The notes under the pieces are model-generated. The model did not search any database. It was given only the letters and a program-made list of their open reading frames with translations, and was not told where the DNA came from. 64,000 nt of DNA from Porites lobata (Eukaryota > Cnidaria > Anthozoa > Scleractinia > Poritidae), in contig CALNXK010000023.1 in assembly GCA_942486035.1 (NCBI GenBank), forward strand, positions 746,001-810,000, in the 5' to 3' direction. Positions within the stretch are counted from its first letter, which is position 1. Every line of letters begins with the position of its first letter. Positions 12,442 through 27,400 of this stretch are shown here, one piece after another. The translations under genes were made by a program, and so were the position numbers.

Positions 12442-15400
12442 CTAAAAAAAAAACAGATTGAACGACTGTATGAAAAGCAAGTTCGGTAACTCGCACGTTA
12501 GAAGGTCACTTAGGTGTATAAACACGTCAATAAAACTATGAACCTGTTCTTATAACATATTCGGCTTATGGTTAGAAAGATAATTAGCACGGACATTTTA
12601 CAAGTACCGCATTATTGCTTAAGCCTAAAGAAAAACAACGACAAAAAAAGACAAAAAAAGAAATGAGCTAAATATCGCGGCGTTTAATCTGTCAAACTAT
12701 CCAAAAAGAGTTGACTGTAAGTTTCACTACTTAATTTCAATGATTAGAAACTTCAGCCAAACGTTAAATGTCTATCCGGGCACGTGCACTTGGAATTTTA
12801 TTTCTCTTTGTCCATAACCTAGCAAACTGTTTGACCACAGAGTAATTCGAAATTTCATGCCCTCTCTAAACCTTATACGGTAACCGAAAATGACGCTAGA
12901 GTCGGAGGGACTTACTCCTGGAATACAGGCTAGAGGAGCAAAACACAACAACAACAACATCAACAACAACACAAGAGAGCTTGCCTCCATTACTTCTTCC
13001 TCTTCTTTGCTCTCTTCCAACTCCTCATCCTCATTTTTCTGTTCCTCAAGTAGTTGATAACCTTGTTGTTCAGCGTTCATGTCAGGTTCCTTCTGTGTAG
13101 AGTGCGCAAGATCATCCGAAGCGTCCGGAATGCAAATTTCGATTTCTTCATCTTCGTCATCGGATACTCTTTCGTCGCTCTTCGTAACACTGTCGGCAGC
13201 TTCCGACTCATCCGCATTATCGTCTTTCCATATAACAGGCTCACCTTTTGTCCGTGGCTGAGCCATCGTAGTATCACCCTGCACAACGTTTCTCACTCTA
13301 TTAGTGTCATCCTTTATCACTAAATGTGGCTGTCCGTTTTCACCTCGGCTGTAACGCCTTACACTATCAGCTCTCTCCCTTGATTCCTCAGCATTCCTAC
13401 TATCATGGGCCGAATCTTTATCTTGTATGTCAGGACTGTTTTCTTCTTCAACAGAGCTTTGCGGCGTCAATTCTGTTCTTTTAGGAAGCGGACCTGCGCC
13501 TTTAGGTTTTACCAAATTATTCACCTTGAAGTTAAACATTTCCGCAGGAAGCTCAACTTCGTTTGAATCCACAGATTCTCCTTCGCAAGACTGAGTTCTT
13601 ACAACAACACAAAGAACCTCGCTGTGACTTCTTTTAAACGCACGTTCCACCATCCATGACACGGCTGTCACGCTGTCCGCTGTGGGTGACGTGACCTCAG
13701 TGCAAGGAAAGCCGTTGATGTATACTTTGTATCCTGTCACGCGAGCACCGTTTGAAGTACCCCTCTCTGTAATAGTCACAGGAATCCAGTTAACATCCAG
13801 GGAGTTGGCATGGCCTACAGCGACTTCTACTTCTAAAGGAGGATCTGGAAGACCTAAGATAAAAACAAAACGACTCAAGACAACACAATCCACGGCCATA
13901 GTATTAAAGATTTCACTGATGTTCAATATTACGTTGATGTTGCATTATGGAACTGTTTTGAGGACGCTGGGAAAACTCCAACATACAGATTTAACAAAGG
14001 AACCGAATCAATAGGAAATTTCCAATACCCTGGTAAAAACACCCTTTGGGTTACATGTCTCCCTAATAATAGACTCTGCGAGTTAAAATATTTACATAAA
14101 CTCATAAATAAACCCACTATGGCAAGGGAGAGTTGAATACGCAACGTTCTAACAGTCAGATATGTTTCACGGCTAATATCATAGGTGACGAATTACTCAT
14201 TAATTATGGCGCGAAATTTCAGCGTTAATTTTTAATTTCACATGCGAAATTATAAAATTGCCATGGCAACCTTCCGTACGTCTCAGTGTCAAGATGGCGA
14301 CGAATGCCGTGAATGAAGATGTCAGGGCACAAAAAGACACTTAAGAAAACCTGAACACACAAGAGAACATCAAGAAGGACTCTACCAGGTATTTTGCCGA
14401 AAAAGTCTGAAAAATTCTGAACTCTATAAGCCAAATTTAAGGTCTAAACATTTGAGAGAGTGGAGTTCTCGATCGATACGATCCAGGATAAACATGTCAA
14501 AAATCTAAGATTGCTAACGTAATTCGTCACCCACGATATCAATAGGTAATCAAATGGTATACTCGTGAAATTAGGGAATAATTTCACTTGCGTGAAATTA
14601 TTCCCTAATTTCACCCCTTACCATTTGATTACACATACTAATTTTGCATTACTTTAAATCTAATTCTCAACTTTCGAAAAAGGAAGGGAACTGGGGCGAA
14701 AATATGTGCCGCAATTGTTTCCGGGATTGTTACTGGGGACGCGCAGGTCAGCTATTGGCCAATTTTTTTCCCCTGTCCCTAGTAACAGTCCCAGAAATCT
14801 TTACGAAAGTTAACCCTGTAAGTCCCTTGAGTGACCAGTGTCAATATTCTCCTAACAGTGTCAATACAGAATCCAGAGGAAAGGCAATGGAAACTATTAA
14901 AATGATCACCAAAAAAAATTGTCAAATTGTCTCAGCCAATTCGTTAAGTAAATGTATGGAAATCAGTTTAGTGGATTTGAATCTGGATAGTTACCTGGGA
15001 CCAGTTTCACTATCGTTTGTGAAGTGGCGAATTAGCTACTTACCACCGGGTTCCGTCCTGAATTCAGCTTCTGCTGTCAAAAGATCCACTTCAATGTCCA
15101 CTTCATTGTCGTGTTCCACCACCCGCTTGGGGTTCTTCGCGCGAACATGCACCTTATACATATGGTCTGGCTCAAGGTTAGTGATTGTGTGCTGGAACGT
15201 TCCTGGGCGCACTGTCTTGTAAAGCTCCCCATTGACAAGAACCTCGTGACTGAAAGAGCTGTTACCTGGGGACCACTCGATCTTGGCTGACGTAGGGGAT
15301 ACACATGTGACGTGCACGTGACTTGGTGCAAGATTAGCATCTGTAGAAAGAAAGGAACAGCTTTGTATTTAAAACGAACGAAAAGTGGATCTAGACTATG

Positions 15401-18400
15401 GTTGATTAAAGGATGGAAAAGACAATCAACTAAACAAATCACCACCTAGTCATTCATATCCAAGTCATAAACTAACTAACCTTTGCCAATGGTGACCACA
15501 GCTGACCGATCAGATGACTCGTTTCCTTTGAAGGTTATGGTTCTAACGGATATCCTGTAAGGCTGAAACACAATGTTACATGTAGTAACGCTGTTAGTAA
15601 TATGAAGGTAAATGCTTTGACTTACGCACATGTTGTTGAAACGTCTTGAAAAGTCAGTCATTAGCGACCTTTAGATTCCAAGACGAAGGCGACTACGCGG
15701 ACTACATTTTCTCAATACTAAGTAGTGCATACACGTGAACAAGCGTCATTTTGGCGGGAAAAGGTGATAGCCGTCGTCATTTTACTACGGGTTTAAGCGA
15801 GAACAGAATGTCGTAGAGACAGAATCTAGTTATCAAACGTTTGGCGCTCGGGAGAGGGTTTAACCTTCTTCAAGGCTGTGTACTAAGGAAAAATGAAGGG
15901 AGCCCGGTGCTCTGAGCCTGTACAATTTAGAGTGCCCAGCTTATGATATGTATAAAAACACTAAGATTTTCTAGCCGCTTGAAAGCAAAAGTTAGGCGTC
16001 GGGGCCCCCGGGCTCTGCAAGAGCATAGCCCTCTTCTTCAATTAAAATAATCCTGTTAACTTTTCTGGTGATAAAAAATACAATGAAGCTTTCCGGGGGG
16101 GTCGATTTTTTGAGAATACGCCAAAAAACGTCAAGTTAAATATAGCCCCCACAGTCGCCCTCGTCCTCGAGTTTAAAATCCCTATTGTCTCCAGCAGGCC
16201 CATTTAGGACTACCCTCATACACACGATCATTACAACCTACTGTTGACTTAAAGTCAATTTACAGGATAGTATCAGCCGCACCTCTTCAGGGTCAATATC
16301 TTCTAATAGAGCCTTGGTTTTGCCCCCTCCATTGATCATGAGCCGAAGGTCTCCATTTACGAACACACCGTAGCCTTTGACAAGATTAGCTGGCAGGTCA
16401 GCGGGCTTCCAACTCAACAGCACGCTTCGTGTAAACTGGCGCTCAAGGTAGAGCCGTCGTGGGGATGGAACTCCTGAGGCACAAATATACGGCGTCAAAA
16501 ATAATTTTTGCCTCTCCATTCTTGGGAAATATCATGAGTGGTCAAGCCAAGATCGTGTGATCTGGCTGATCACTTGTCACACAAATTTTTGTCCTTCACG
16601 TCTTTTTATGTCCTGGCCCTCGTCGTTCAAAAGCTGGATAGCGCTATCCACGGATAAATCACTATCCATTGGATAAGTACAAGGGAAACCAATTACGCTA
16701 TTCCATGGATAGAGATTTACCCAGTGGATAGCGCTAACCACATGTTGAACAACTGGGGGCCTGGTCCGCAACGGGAAAGAACGATAGTTCTGGGATCTTA
16801 ACTGGATTGGCTTTCGCAAGTCGTACCTGCACTTAGCCTCGTACTAAAGGCCGAAAAGTAGCAACATCTGGCGACGTTTAACTGGATTTCAAAAAATATT
16901 GAGAAGTTCATTGAATCACAGGATTAGTGCTATGATCGTGCCGCGTGGGAAATTTGATTCAACCAATCAGAATCAACCCAGATCTGGGTAGTGAAATAAA
17001 TTCCTCGATTTTCAGACGTCGTCAATCAAATCGCCAAAGAGCTGTTTTTATTGGTATTTTTTACCATTACTTTTCTCCCACGATTACGATTCACTAAACA
17101 TTTTCACAGTTGCAGTACATGCACTTGTTGAAATAGAAACAATTAAGCAATTGCTTGACTTACTGAAAGGTTCAAAGTCGGTGTCCTCACTTGCAACGCC
17201 ATCTTGACTCAAGTTCAATACTTCTGGAGCATCTTCTTCGTCAAATTCATCCTCCGATTCGATTTCCTCCTCGATCTCTTCCTCATCTTCTTCTTTGATG
17301 TCGTTCAATCCGACATCAGGTATGTGCTCCACTGACAAGCGTAACGCACGGTGAAGTTTACCTAGCGTGACATAAGGAAGGGTACGCCACAGTTACACAA
17401 AAGGATTCCACAAGAAATGACTAGATTTAGTAGTTAAGTTGACAATGTTACCACAACTCATGGTTTTTATGATATTTTAAGGTTTCTAATTTTAGTAAAT
17501 TATTTTTCCAAGCGTAAAGACAACTCACACGGACAGTAAAAAGTCTAACTGCAATTTTAAGTTTTGTCATCATCAACTTTCAAAAGTTTTATATTTTACA
17601 ATTAATAACTTTCATGCTTTATCATGAGAAAATTTATTTTAACACATTTTAGTGAATGATTATTTGCAGAATATCTTCCAAAACTTATCTTGACGAATTT
17701 GGATTTACAATCAAGACACTTTTCAGCAGCTGTAACTAGGTAATTTAGCGTGTGGAAGGGGCGACTGTACACAGGTTATCACTATAATTCCCGTTTATTC
17801 TCAAAATAAGTGAAGTTAAACTTGTGGCGAAGTCAGCGATGCCCTTGTCAAGAAGTAAGGAGCAAGCAATCAAAAAAGGTTGGAAAAGGGTTAAACTAAC
17901 AGAGTAAATACCGGAAAATCTAAGCATTCTGACAGGCTTCATGTGACGTTCACCGTTTTCTTCAGGTAGCACAAGTTCTGTGCTTGTTTCGCCATCTTCA
18001 GAGGCGCTATCTTCTAAATGATGTTCAAGTGTTACAAGAAGACAAATTTAAGTCAGCTTTAAAATAACACTAAAATAATCAAAATGTCTTATAACGACTG
18101 TCGTACTGTCTGTGAGTAAAAGAACTTTAAAAAGTACAAGAAACACAGGACAAAGCAAGTTAGCTTTCAGAAGGGATATACAAACCCATACTCTAGACCA
18201 CTGATTACCATTTTATATAACTTTTAAGGTATCGCCTATAATCCAGGAGTCTTTCACTTAAGTTTAAGATATTCCTTAAAAATTTAATCTACAACATCTA
18301 GTCTTGATTTACAAAGAACGTTCAGCTTTATGATAATCTTTGTACTTAAAATAAATTGCAATCCCATGATATGATTTCTCAACATTACATTCACTACTTT

Positions 18401-21400
18401 TTATATTACTGATTTAACCGTTAACAGCAACCCTTAAGCTTTAGCACAAAGTAAAAAAAATCAAACGTCAAGCATTTTATTTGATTGGACGTTTTGCTAA
18501 AACTCGAAAGATAATAATTACCATCAGTATCCTCCTCATCACTGTTCACAATTTCATCTAAAAGTAAAAATTATGGATTCACATGTCAGTTTCAAAGGAT
18601 ATGAAATGTCCACACAGTGGCGGATCTAGACCTTCAGATAAGGGGGGGGGGGGTCATCCAGACCCTGACATAAGGGGGGATTCAAAAAAAATTTTTTGGC
18701 CCTTTGGGCCTCAGTCTGGTCTAAAAATGGGGGGGGCAGGTCCCCCAGGCCCCTCCCCTGGATCCATCACTGGCACATTTTGTGCAATAAAATTAGTAAA
18801 ACCCATATAAGAAAAAAACTTCTGAAGCTGCAACATGTGCACCCTGCCAGGAGAGCCGTTCTTTTGCTTGCTCTATTTTGGCGTACTTGGGAAAGACTCT
18901 GCATGAATCCAGTAAGGTCTTTCTTGAGCATGCACAGCATGTTGCTAGGATACAGCTTCCAACTCAGGCCTAATAACCACATGCTTGGTACAGCGGGCTC
19001 AGTTAGGACCAATAAATGAGAGCTTGCACTCGAAAGTGAGAACAAGATTGACCGGTCCTGAAGTTTGGGCTGCCGCAACCTTAATAGTTTGATGTGATTC
19101 AGGCAGAGCCGCTTTTCAAAGGGCGTAACATTGTTCAACTTCATGTGAAAATAAAAATTAATCACAGCCATAACAGACATTTCTCCTACCAATTCCCTCT
19201 CCTGTACCATTCATCATCCTGTTCATCTCGCTTTCATCTGCGACTTTTTCAACAAAGTTGGAAGGAACCAATCCCCTTTGCCCACTCATCAGTTCTCCAA
19301 GAAAGTAGCCATCCTGGAATGTCCCACAAAGAATTAAATAAGATATTACCGCAGTTTTCAGTTGGGTATTGGTACTAAGTGTTACATGTACATTGGCTTT
19401 GTGTAGCTATAGCTTGTGATTGGCCAACTTTTAAAACAATCAAAGAAAACCGAGTGTGATTTTCAGCGAAACATCTTATAGAGCTTGGTGTCAACTATAT
19501 GTTGATGATTTGAGATCTGATTGGTTCATATAATAGCTTGAGCGTCTTAGCCAAAATAACCCTTTTTTCTAGTTTTATTAGACTAAATATTGAAAACCAC
19601 ACTTAACATCCTGCTCGCTCACACTTGTTGTTGTAGTTGGCTTTCTATTTTTTTGTTTTTTTTGACATCCACCAAACAGTATTCAGGAAAAAAGGGATGG
19701 TACAGACTCCTCTTAGAGGCACTATTAGGGCGGGGTACATATGTCCCTAGTCTAAATTTTAAATACCGTCGTTTCGCATTTTGAGGAGCAGGCCATGTCC
19801 CTGTTGGTATTCAACCCATCTCTTTGTCGTTTGTCGCCATTTCATTGCGGGCGACAAGAGGAGCCTGCAATCCTAATCTACAGGTTGTTATTACGCATGT
19901 GCTGCATGTACGTAGCCAGTATTCGTTTGGACTTCCACTAAGAATGAATGGAACGCACAAAACGCAATTTGATCTCGCACATTTGGACCTTCTATCACTC
20001 ATAATCTGTTCACACGTTTTGATCTGTCACGTGAAACTTACGCAAAGCACAGCATTAGAGCATTTGAACCTTCAATCATTGTCCCCTGCACTCCCTAACC
20101 TTTGGTGATTACTAGTCTAGTTTTATGTTGCTGTTTCAAGGCCATGTCCCTTGCAGGAATTTTACCCTACCAGGGCCTCTTCTTACCTCATCCATCTCCC
20201 CAAACACATACAGATAATCTCCAGCTTGGAATGCCAGCTCCATCTCAGGATTATCATTAGGTGAGTGCTGCAAAGGATCATAACTATATCTTGCTATATA
20301 CACTGCTAGCTTCTCAAGAATAGCGGGATCCACATCACTAAAATCTCCCTCTAGATATCTGCTGTCCACTGCCTGGTCCTCTGAGTTGGATTCATAGTTT
20401 AAATCTGCTGGCACCTGCTTGTCAGAGCTTGTAGACTCAACATGATGATGAACGTTCAGTACACCTAGTGTAAATAAATTATAAAAAGCAAAATGGTCAC
20501 TAAATGCAATCCAGGGCTCAAAAAAATTTCCGTCCAGTTGTCTGGGGCAAGCAGATAATTTTCCTTGTTGGGCAACTAACTGTTTAACCTCACTTGTCTA
20601 ATTTGCAAGAATCCAAGCAAGTCATCTGGTAGCTAAAACATTAGTTAAGACAAGTAAGCAAATGCCATGGACGAGCGAAATGTAACGAGCAGTGCAACCT
20701 ACAACAACTTACCCACAATGGAGAAAGTAGGTCTTGGTGCTGCATAAACTATTGTTGGCTACTTTTAAGGTTATTTTGTGGGTATTGTTGGGTATCTTTC
20801 TATCTTTTTGTTTATACACTGTAAATCATTTGGTGATTACACTATCCATAATACCAGAAAGGGCAAGACCTGACCTGTTAGACATTACACAGAGAGCCCT
20901 TCAAATAACAGTTGGTCATCCGACAATGTCAAACTAAAATATACACAATGTCCAACCAAATCCTGACTGCAGAATGACTTTCATTTTAAGCCAGAAGATC
21001 AGCATAACCACATAAAGAAATCTGGCCTCAGTGGTTAAAAAGGTGGACAGCGCTATCTATTAGTTAAATCTCTATGCAGTGGATAATGCAATTGGTTTCC
21101 CAAATACGTATTCACCAGAGGGAGATTTATCCGATGGATAGCACTATCCAACTTTTGAACAAATGGGGCCAAAATTCAATATTTTGTATGCCTGATATCC
21201 TTCCTCCTTTGTCTGACTTAAGTTAAAGTCCTATCTAAAAAGTAGTCCTACAGCCCTGTTAAACAAAATAAAACTTGTCAAAACTAATGGAATTCGGAGA
21301 TTTAGTTGTAATTGGGCCAAAACCACAAAAACAGCGCTCACCAATCGGCTGCTGCTGTGCTGAAAGGTCTGTCTGTTCATCTTCAGGAGCTGAGCTATCA

Positions 21401-24400
21401 GGTTGATTATCTTCTAGATCACCCATTTCTCCTTCAGCCATACTTGTTAAGTCTTGACTACCATCACTGCAAGCTCTCTCTCGAGTACTTAATGAACTTG
21501 TGTCATCACTGACTGCCACTTGACTGATGCGCTTGGACAAGTCTTCAAGATCTAGATCTGGCCTTGTAGGCTCGTTTTTATCCTCATCAGATTCCTTCTG
21601 TTGTTCTTCATATGCTTTTTCTAAGAAATAAGGTCAAAGATATATAGGTATATATAGGTAAAACTTTCAAATTCCAAATCCTATAATGGAAAATATTATT
21701 CTATTTAAATGTATAGCCCTCCAAACTGCCACCGTTTTGGTCGTCATGGTAAGTAAAACACAAATTTGGCTACTATGATTGTAGCGGAAGTCACCAATTT
21801 CGTCACCTGTGTTTCACCGTAATGCTGCCAAGCTGTGGCATTTTCAATAGTTAGTGTTTATGTTGTAAGATGTGAGGAACAGTTACCAAACGAAACCTTT
21901 CCTATGCACAGCTGTAGGATGCAAGTGCAAGTCATAATTTTTATATTTCATGTAACAGCTGTGATAGTAGCCACACAGGGACGAGTTACTACGGTGGCCC
22001 AGAAGGGTCACACATGCAAATTAGAAATGTTGCTGCAAACTAAAAATTTTACCTGCAAATTAAAAATGTTGCTGCAAATTAAAAATAGTGCATGCAAATT
22101 AAAAATTGTACAGCCAAACTAAAAATATTACAAACATGAAACATGAATGGGCTGACGGCTATAAGGCCAGGTCGCACAGCTTGGACCAGGTCCTCATCAC
22201 TTATAGAGAATTTTTTTCATTTTAATTTGCAGATATGTTTTCTATTTTCAACAGGATGAGTACTATATTTAATTTGCAGGTAATATTTTTAGTTTGGATG
22301 TACAATTTTTAATTTGCATGTACTATTTTTAATTTGCAGCAACATTTTTAATTTGCATGTGTGACCCTTCTGGGCCACCGTAAGTTACTGTATGGTTTAA
22401 GCTTTATCTACTACAGTAAGTGGGTGCAGTTTTCATTAACATTTGTTAGAATAATCCCGAAAACATGAACAAAACCCCAGTAGAGAACCCTGAATTTCAG
22501 TGGCTATTTTTTCTAACAATTGACCCTTTGGAAAGCCAAAACAACGTTTTTCTTAGTTTTTAACTTTCTCTTAGATTGTACAATTTATACCATTAAAAAT
22601 TGTCATAACACAGTCAATTTGTACATACCACTAAAGATGTCATCCTCACTATCAGAAGCTGCCAGCTGGTCAATTCTAGAAGCTAATACATCCAACAGAT
22701 CTTCTGTTCCTGGTGCAGCCCCAGTCTCAGGCTTCTGGCTTGCCTCGGAAGCACTTAGGGGTTGTTTCATAGGAGATGTGTGTGACATTTCAACTTTTGA
22801 TTCATAGGTGGATGACTTAGTGGGAGCAATGTGGGATGATAGCCCTCCTGATTCTTGATTTAAACGTTTGTGAGATGATGACTGAGGTGTCTGAGGTTTT
22901 TCTTCATGCAAAGGATGATCATGAATGGGCTTACCTATGGATTGTTATAAATTAAGATATCAATGGCTATCAAAAAATAATATTTAACTTTTTAATCTTA
23001 ATAGACACTATAGATGTACATGTGCATTACTGTGCCTAAGCAAAATGGCCTTAAAGCACCAAACAGAAGAGGGAGGGGAACTCAACCTTCAACCTTCCTC
23101 ATTGGCAAATTATCACCAAAGAGAATGATGTTTCAGTTGATACTACAAAAAAATCTTGTCAATAGCACCATAAGCATGTACAGTAGATGGAGAAGAGAAA
23201 GGGAAAATGCATAAATATTATCATAAGTAATCTAACACTGTATGGGCTTACAGGGTAGTGTCTAGAAATGAATTTTTTGCTGTTAATCCTTACCATCATT
23301 TCCAATCACAATTTCATTTCCTCTGATTGCTGTTTGAGTAGATTTATGGCCTCTTTCTTGGTTTTTCCTGATATGTGCTTTTTCCAACTCTCTTAGCTCC
23401 TCTACCTCTTTCTTAAGGTTGATATTATTCTCCTCAGCATCAATGCACTTCTGCTCCAGACTGCGCACAGTGTCCTCCAGAGAAGTCACAGCCATCTCAT
23501 GAGCCCTATTGGCTTCTTCCTGGATCTGAGTAAGAGCAAGTGGAAATGTTGGTAAAATGATAACCTGAAGTGAACTTTTGTTCTCAGTGATTTGGTACAA
23601 GAACTTAGGCAAGATGCAGGAGATGCTGAAGTTCCGAGAAGCAATGATGGGTTTTGGAAGTAGAAGTGGCCAGCACATGCAGTGCTAAGCACAGAAAACA
23701 GGCGTACGCAACTCAAAATAATATCTTTGAAGGAAACTTGACTTAAGAGAAAAAAACAAAACAGAATTTGAATTTGTCGCCAATGTCAAATTTGGCCAAT
23801 ATCAAGAGTCAATTTAAAGTCAACTGAGACTGCAGTGTAGAGTGTGTAATCAGAGCGTTATGAGGTATCAGGACTTGCAAAAAAACTTACATTTGTGCTG
23901 AGGGCCATTTTATCCTTGTCTATAGGTTTATGATTTAGCTAAAAGATTACTTCCCTGGACCTTGCCCATCAAGCAAGTCAGCATAAAATGTTACTTGCCC
24001 ACAAAAAAAATCTACTTGTCGCTGATGAACAAACAGGACTTTTTTTAAGCCTTGATTATTTTAATGTTATTTCACCTTATGAAGCTGCCTTATTTCCTCT
24101 TCTCGTTCTTTGAGTTTTTCCATGCTTGTCATGTGCTCCTTTTCTATAACTTTTTTCTTCTCCTCCATCTTCTTCAGATCCTAGAAAGAGAACAACAGGG
24201 CAAGCTCAGAGATGCAAATCCATTTAATTCTTAAAATATCAAAGGGAAGTTTTGTCATCGAGAATGATGCTTGTGTAGACGTGGAGCAACAAACAGATGG
24301 CTGAATAAACATCCCTTCAATTTCTGAAAGTGCCAAGGAACAGACAATGTTTTGTTAAATGTTACAGCTCCCTCCCAGATCTGCATAATATTCTTCAGAT

Positions 24401-27400
24401 TATTACTGATTATTCATTCCAACTGTTTCTCTATTCTGTCTCTCCATTCCTAATCTTTCATAACAAGGTACAATAATAATTTTATATAGAGAATATAGAG
24501 TTTGCTTATTACTGCAATACCAACATAAATACCCACCTCCTTGACATGTAAAAGCCCTTCTAACTGGCTTTTCATCTTGTTGCATTCTTCTGAAAGAAGA
24601 CTGTTTTTCATGTCAGACACTTCCAGTTTCTCTCTCACATTGGCAACTTCCTCTTCCACCTAAAAGAAGAGAATTTAATTTAATCAGCCTTGTCACCAAA
24701 ACTAGACATTCTGCCAGTCACTTTGATGTTGCATTGCTGTAATTATAGAAAAGGGTGATTTTTACTAGTACCCACACCCGCAAGTGCTTGCGGTCACCCA
24801 AATTTCATTTTGCACTGTCACTTGTAAGAATAAAAAATACAGTTGTACTGTGCGTGAGCTTGCCCCTGTAAATTTAAACTAATTACCTCTTCCAGTTCTG
24901 AAATTTTCTTTGACATCTCTGTGTTCTTTTTCTGGAGCATAGTGCACTTAGCTGCAAACCTCTCCCTTTCAAGTTCCTGGTTAAAAATATATGCAAAGAG
25001 AGACAGTGGAATGGATAAGAAAGCAAAAAAAGTAGTGATTCTGACTGCATCATTCATGATTGCTTTTGTTCCATTAAACATCACCTTCACTTTTGAAGTC
25101 TAGATGACCTGGCCTTTCTCTTTTAAAGTTTAACTCTGACCAATGTTATGGAAGACATTGTCAAATGACAGCTCACTGCTATCAAATTAATAATACATAC
25201 AGCCAAAGCTCCGTGACTAAGAGCTTCTGCATATAAATACTTCTTGATCTAACTGACCCCACCTCTATAGAATCCCATTCACATCAATTATATGGCACAC
25301 ACGTCTCATTAGAATTCCTCTCACATAGCAAGAAATTTCTTGATCAAAGGGCCAGTCAAGAAGACGTAACTTTAAAAGAGATTCAAGAGCTATATTTTGA
25401 AGTCACTTACACTTACTCCCCTGGTCAAATTAAAAACTAGACTCAGATGAAAATTAAACTGATAACAGGTACATGTAACTACTTGATGATTATTTTAAAA
25501 CCACTACATCAAAACAGAACACTTTAAATCAACTAGGGGTGTAACGATTCATACTCCTTGCGGTTCGATTCGATTTCTATTTTTGCCTCTCGATTTCGAT
25601 TATTTCGATTCGATTATGTAATGATTCTTAATTCTTATACTATGACGCACAATGTAAACAACATGCAACCCTAAACCCTCAATTTGAGAATAGTAGCAGG
25701 GACAGGAGGATTCACAGTCGCTTGGTTCGTTGCCATGTTTGAGAACCTGACAAAGAGCCTGTTGCACATAGTTTGCCTTATTTGGAAATTCTCAAGGGGT
25801 GGTTGAAGAACAGCATTTTTACCAGGCAACACAAAGTGGTGCACGAAATGCTATCGTCTTTGCTCGTCAATCATAAACGCACAATTTAAAGCATTCTGGG
25901 TTCCGATTTTACAATCTAATAACTCACTAAGGGCACCCTGAAAAAGGTGTGCAATAATCGAACCAAAATCAAAATGTGGAAGTAAAGAATCGTGAATCGA
26001 AACAAACGGTCATAATCGTGACTTAAATCGAGAATTCGATTAATCGTTACACCACTAAAATCAACAGTTACCAATGGTGCTATATATTTTTAACACACAA
26101 AGGGATAAACACACAAGAATAAAAGTGCTGTGGATCAAGCCTCTTCCCTCCTTGATTCTATAGTTGGATCTTATAATCACACTGTTTGGTTGCCGCTTGC
26201 TGAGTTTGAACAAGAACTCATGAAATGAAAAACATTCCAGCAAGACATAGCAAGTTCACCTTGACTACACATGTGATACTTTGCCTGTATTTTGTTATCT
26301 GCTTTGTTACAAGAAATTTTGAGATTAAATGGCGGAATCAAAATACAACAGTTTAAAATGAATTTCAACATTAACATGTAGTTACATGAAGTAATTCCCT
26401 TAAGGCAAATGCCTCTCAGTCATTTCAGATCAATACTGCATCATTCACAAGAATTCTTCATACTTGACAATGGAGCAGCCAAAAATAACAATAACAATGA
26501 ATCTCCCCTAAAAGGGAGAAAGCAGCTAATTAAAGAAAAAAACATGAAAGCAATTTAGTTACCAGTTTAGAACACTTAGTTTGTTTTTCTTCCAAGTCAT
26601 GTAAGAGCTTCTCATTCTCCTTTTCTTTTTCTTTCAGATCATCTGCCTGCAAAGATTGCATCCTTCATTATTTTTCGCTTAAATTAAACTAGCATTTTAA
26701 AACATGCACAATTTGACCATGAACAGGTTGTCTAAGTCATGAATATTTAATGAAAAAAGGCACCACCAGCAAACTCATTACGGGGGTGAGTGTTTAAATA
26801 ACATACTAGGTATTGTACATACACAGAATCTAGCAATGGTCACCTACGTGCAACATTGATGATAGTGATTAAAGACAGAGAGTGTTTCATAAGAGAATGA
26901 ATGTTGTGATTATTATTATTACTTGCAAAGATCACAGCTTAGATCTACAAATGAGTAATGTCCTGTGACAAAAAGGCTACCAAACAACTTCAGGAAATGT
27001 ATTTCTCTCCAATGAGTAAACACCAGTAATGCAAGAAGAGATCTCTATAACGACTTCCTAGCTCTTAAACAGAATAACTTCAGTAAATCAGATTCCAAAT
27101 TACAAGTACAAGTTAGAGCTAGCTATCCAAAGCATGCTGAAGTTTAGGACAAACCTGCCGAGAAGCTAAGTAAAAATTAATCAAGATGCAATAGACAGTG
27201 GTTTCACACAAATAGACACAGGTGCTTTACCATTACATGTAGTTGCCACGTAATTAACCAGTTAACTCATCCTTACCAATTTTTTGCTCTCTTTCTCTGA
27301 TTTTTGTAGGTTTTCCAATGACAATTTCAATTTTATGTTCTCAGCTTCTACAGTGTCAAGTCTTTCTGTCTTTATTCGCATCTCCACTGCAAAATCCCCA

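Noticed and set aside
12772..13926. Treating the 384-aa minus-strand frame as one exon
   Set aside because: Acceptor at 13854 and donor at 12994 trim both ends; the extra residues are intronic and the phases fit only the trimmed exon.
18767..19210. 147-aa minus-strand frame beside RIM-BP exon 14
   Set aside because: It starts inside exon 14 in the wrong frame and runs through the intron into a MITE end; no protein-like features.
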